Assembly (NCBI RefSeq): GCF_031180975.1
Contig: NZ_JAPSLI010000002.1
Coordinates: 186,001 to 250,000, forward strand
Direction: 5' to 3'
DNA: 64,000 nucleotides
From: Microbacterium sp.
GTDB taxonomy: Bacteria > Actinomycetota > Actinomycetes > Actinomycetales > Microbacteriaceae
Both the position numbers and the translations under genes were made by a program. This document shows positions 63,698-64,000 of the stretch, piece after piece (positions within the stretch are counted from its first letter, which is position 1; every line of letters starts with the position of its first letter). Below the pieces are notes generated by a model. It had not been told where the DNA came from. It made no database searches and saw only the letters and a program-made list of their open reading frames with translations.

Positions 63698-64000
63698 ATG
63701 GCAGCCACTGAGCAGACCACCACCGGTTCGCAGCGCGTCAAGCGCGGACTCGCCGAGATGCTGAAGGGCGGGGTCATCATGGACGTGGTCACCGCCGAGC
63801 AGGCGAAGATCGCCGAGGACGCCGGTGCCGTCGCCGTCATGGCGCTGGAGCGGGTCCCGGCCGACATCCGTGCGCAGGGCGGCGTGTCGCGCATGAGCGA
63901 CCCCGACATGATCGACAGCATCATCGACGCGGTGTCCATCCCGGTGATGGCCAAGGCCCGCATCGGCCACTTCGTGGAGGCGCAGGTGCTGCAGGAGCTC
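63698..64000 (+). CDS. pdxS: Pyridoxal 5'-phosphate synthase lyase subunit (partial, cut by window end)
   Basis: The first 101 codons of the roughly 300-residue PdxS/Pdx1 enzyme, which builds PLP from ribose-5-phosphate, glyceraldehyde-3-phosphate and ammonia from PdxT. The opening [19 protein letters not shown] holds the Asp of the first site. [23 protein letters not shown] and [16 protein letters not shown] carry the conserved Lys that binds the sugar. The ATG has a good GAGGAG site. The pdxT subunit gene would be expected beyond the window. Confidence 0.96.
   Translation, partial: MAATEQTTTGSQRVKRGLAEMLKGGVIMDVVTAEQAKIAEDAGAVAVMALERVPADIRAQGGVSRMSDPDMIDSIIDAVSIPVMAKARIGHFVEAQVLQEL

Overview
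The window is chromosomal DNA of a high-GC actinobacterium, most likely a Microbacteriaceae member close to Microbacterium. The evidence is the very high GC content, frequent GTG starts, and a core gene set typical of Actinobacteria (sepH, DUF3000, DUF3093, DUF3159, DUF3710, DUF4191, DUF4193, sigA, and dut/dxs in the conserved order). Genes are packed with 4-bp ATGA/GTGA overlaps, and many convergent pairs abut or overlap. I see no prophage, integron, IS element or CRISPR array. This is core genome with a few unusual loci. The genus assignment is inference.

Layout. 0-8 kb: the 3' end of glnE, a lipid kinase, an HspR-type hsp20, a cupin, an MFS transporter and alcohol dehydrogenase operon facing its putative MmyB-like regulator, then glnA with a textbook tandem GlnR operator. 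8-18 kb: RDD protein, a divergent RimK-type ligase / RimB-type protease pair, DUF4191, a membrane-anchored degenerate-kinase-like protein, the sucB-lpd-pepA group and a PAC2 protein. 18-23.5 kb: sigA is translationally coupled to a four-gene run made of MurT-like ligase, a GatD-like protein without its glutaminase residues, and two alanine-racemase-like proteins with complementary missing halves. This is the most interesting locus. 23.5-30 kb: topoisomerase IV genes parE and parC, separated by a small repeat element, then a phosphodiesterase and sepH. 31-39 kb: DUF4193, DUF3093, dut, DUF3710, DUF3159, acnA, dxs. 39-49 kb: SPFH protein, fadAB, an RNase D-like protein, DUF3000, hydrolase, sufE, a sulfurtransferase and zapE. 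49-55.6 kb: an iron-type ABC importer behind a DtxR-like box, amtB behind a second GlnR site, a solitary PemK/MazF-like protein and a haloacid-dehalogenase-like hydrolase. 55.6-58.5 kb: four tRNA genes (two Val, Gly, Cys) and a formaldehyde-dehydrogenase-like enzyme. 58.5-64 kb: thrS with a Thr-rich leader ORF, the HIT phosphorylase, a REP-like palindrome, and the B6 genes pdxY, pdxR and pdxS (truncated by the window end).

How genes work together. Nitrogen control is coherent: GlnE (adenylylation), GlnA (whose adenylylatable Tyr segment is present) and AmtB, with GlnR boxes before glnA and amtB. The MurT/GatD-like/racemase run fits a cell-wall job. Microbacteriaceae have B-type peptidoglycan, in which the D-Glu alpha-carboxyl carries the (often D-diamino acid) cross-bridge instead of being amidated. 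A MurT pair without glutaminase function next to a split racemase is therefore a candidate for making or attaching that bridge residue; this is inference. Several genes share a TANNNT hexamer ending 6 nt before the start codon, which suggests leaderless mRNAs.
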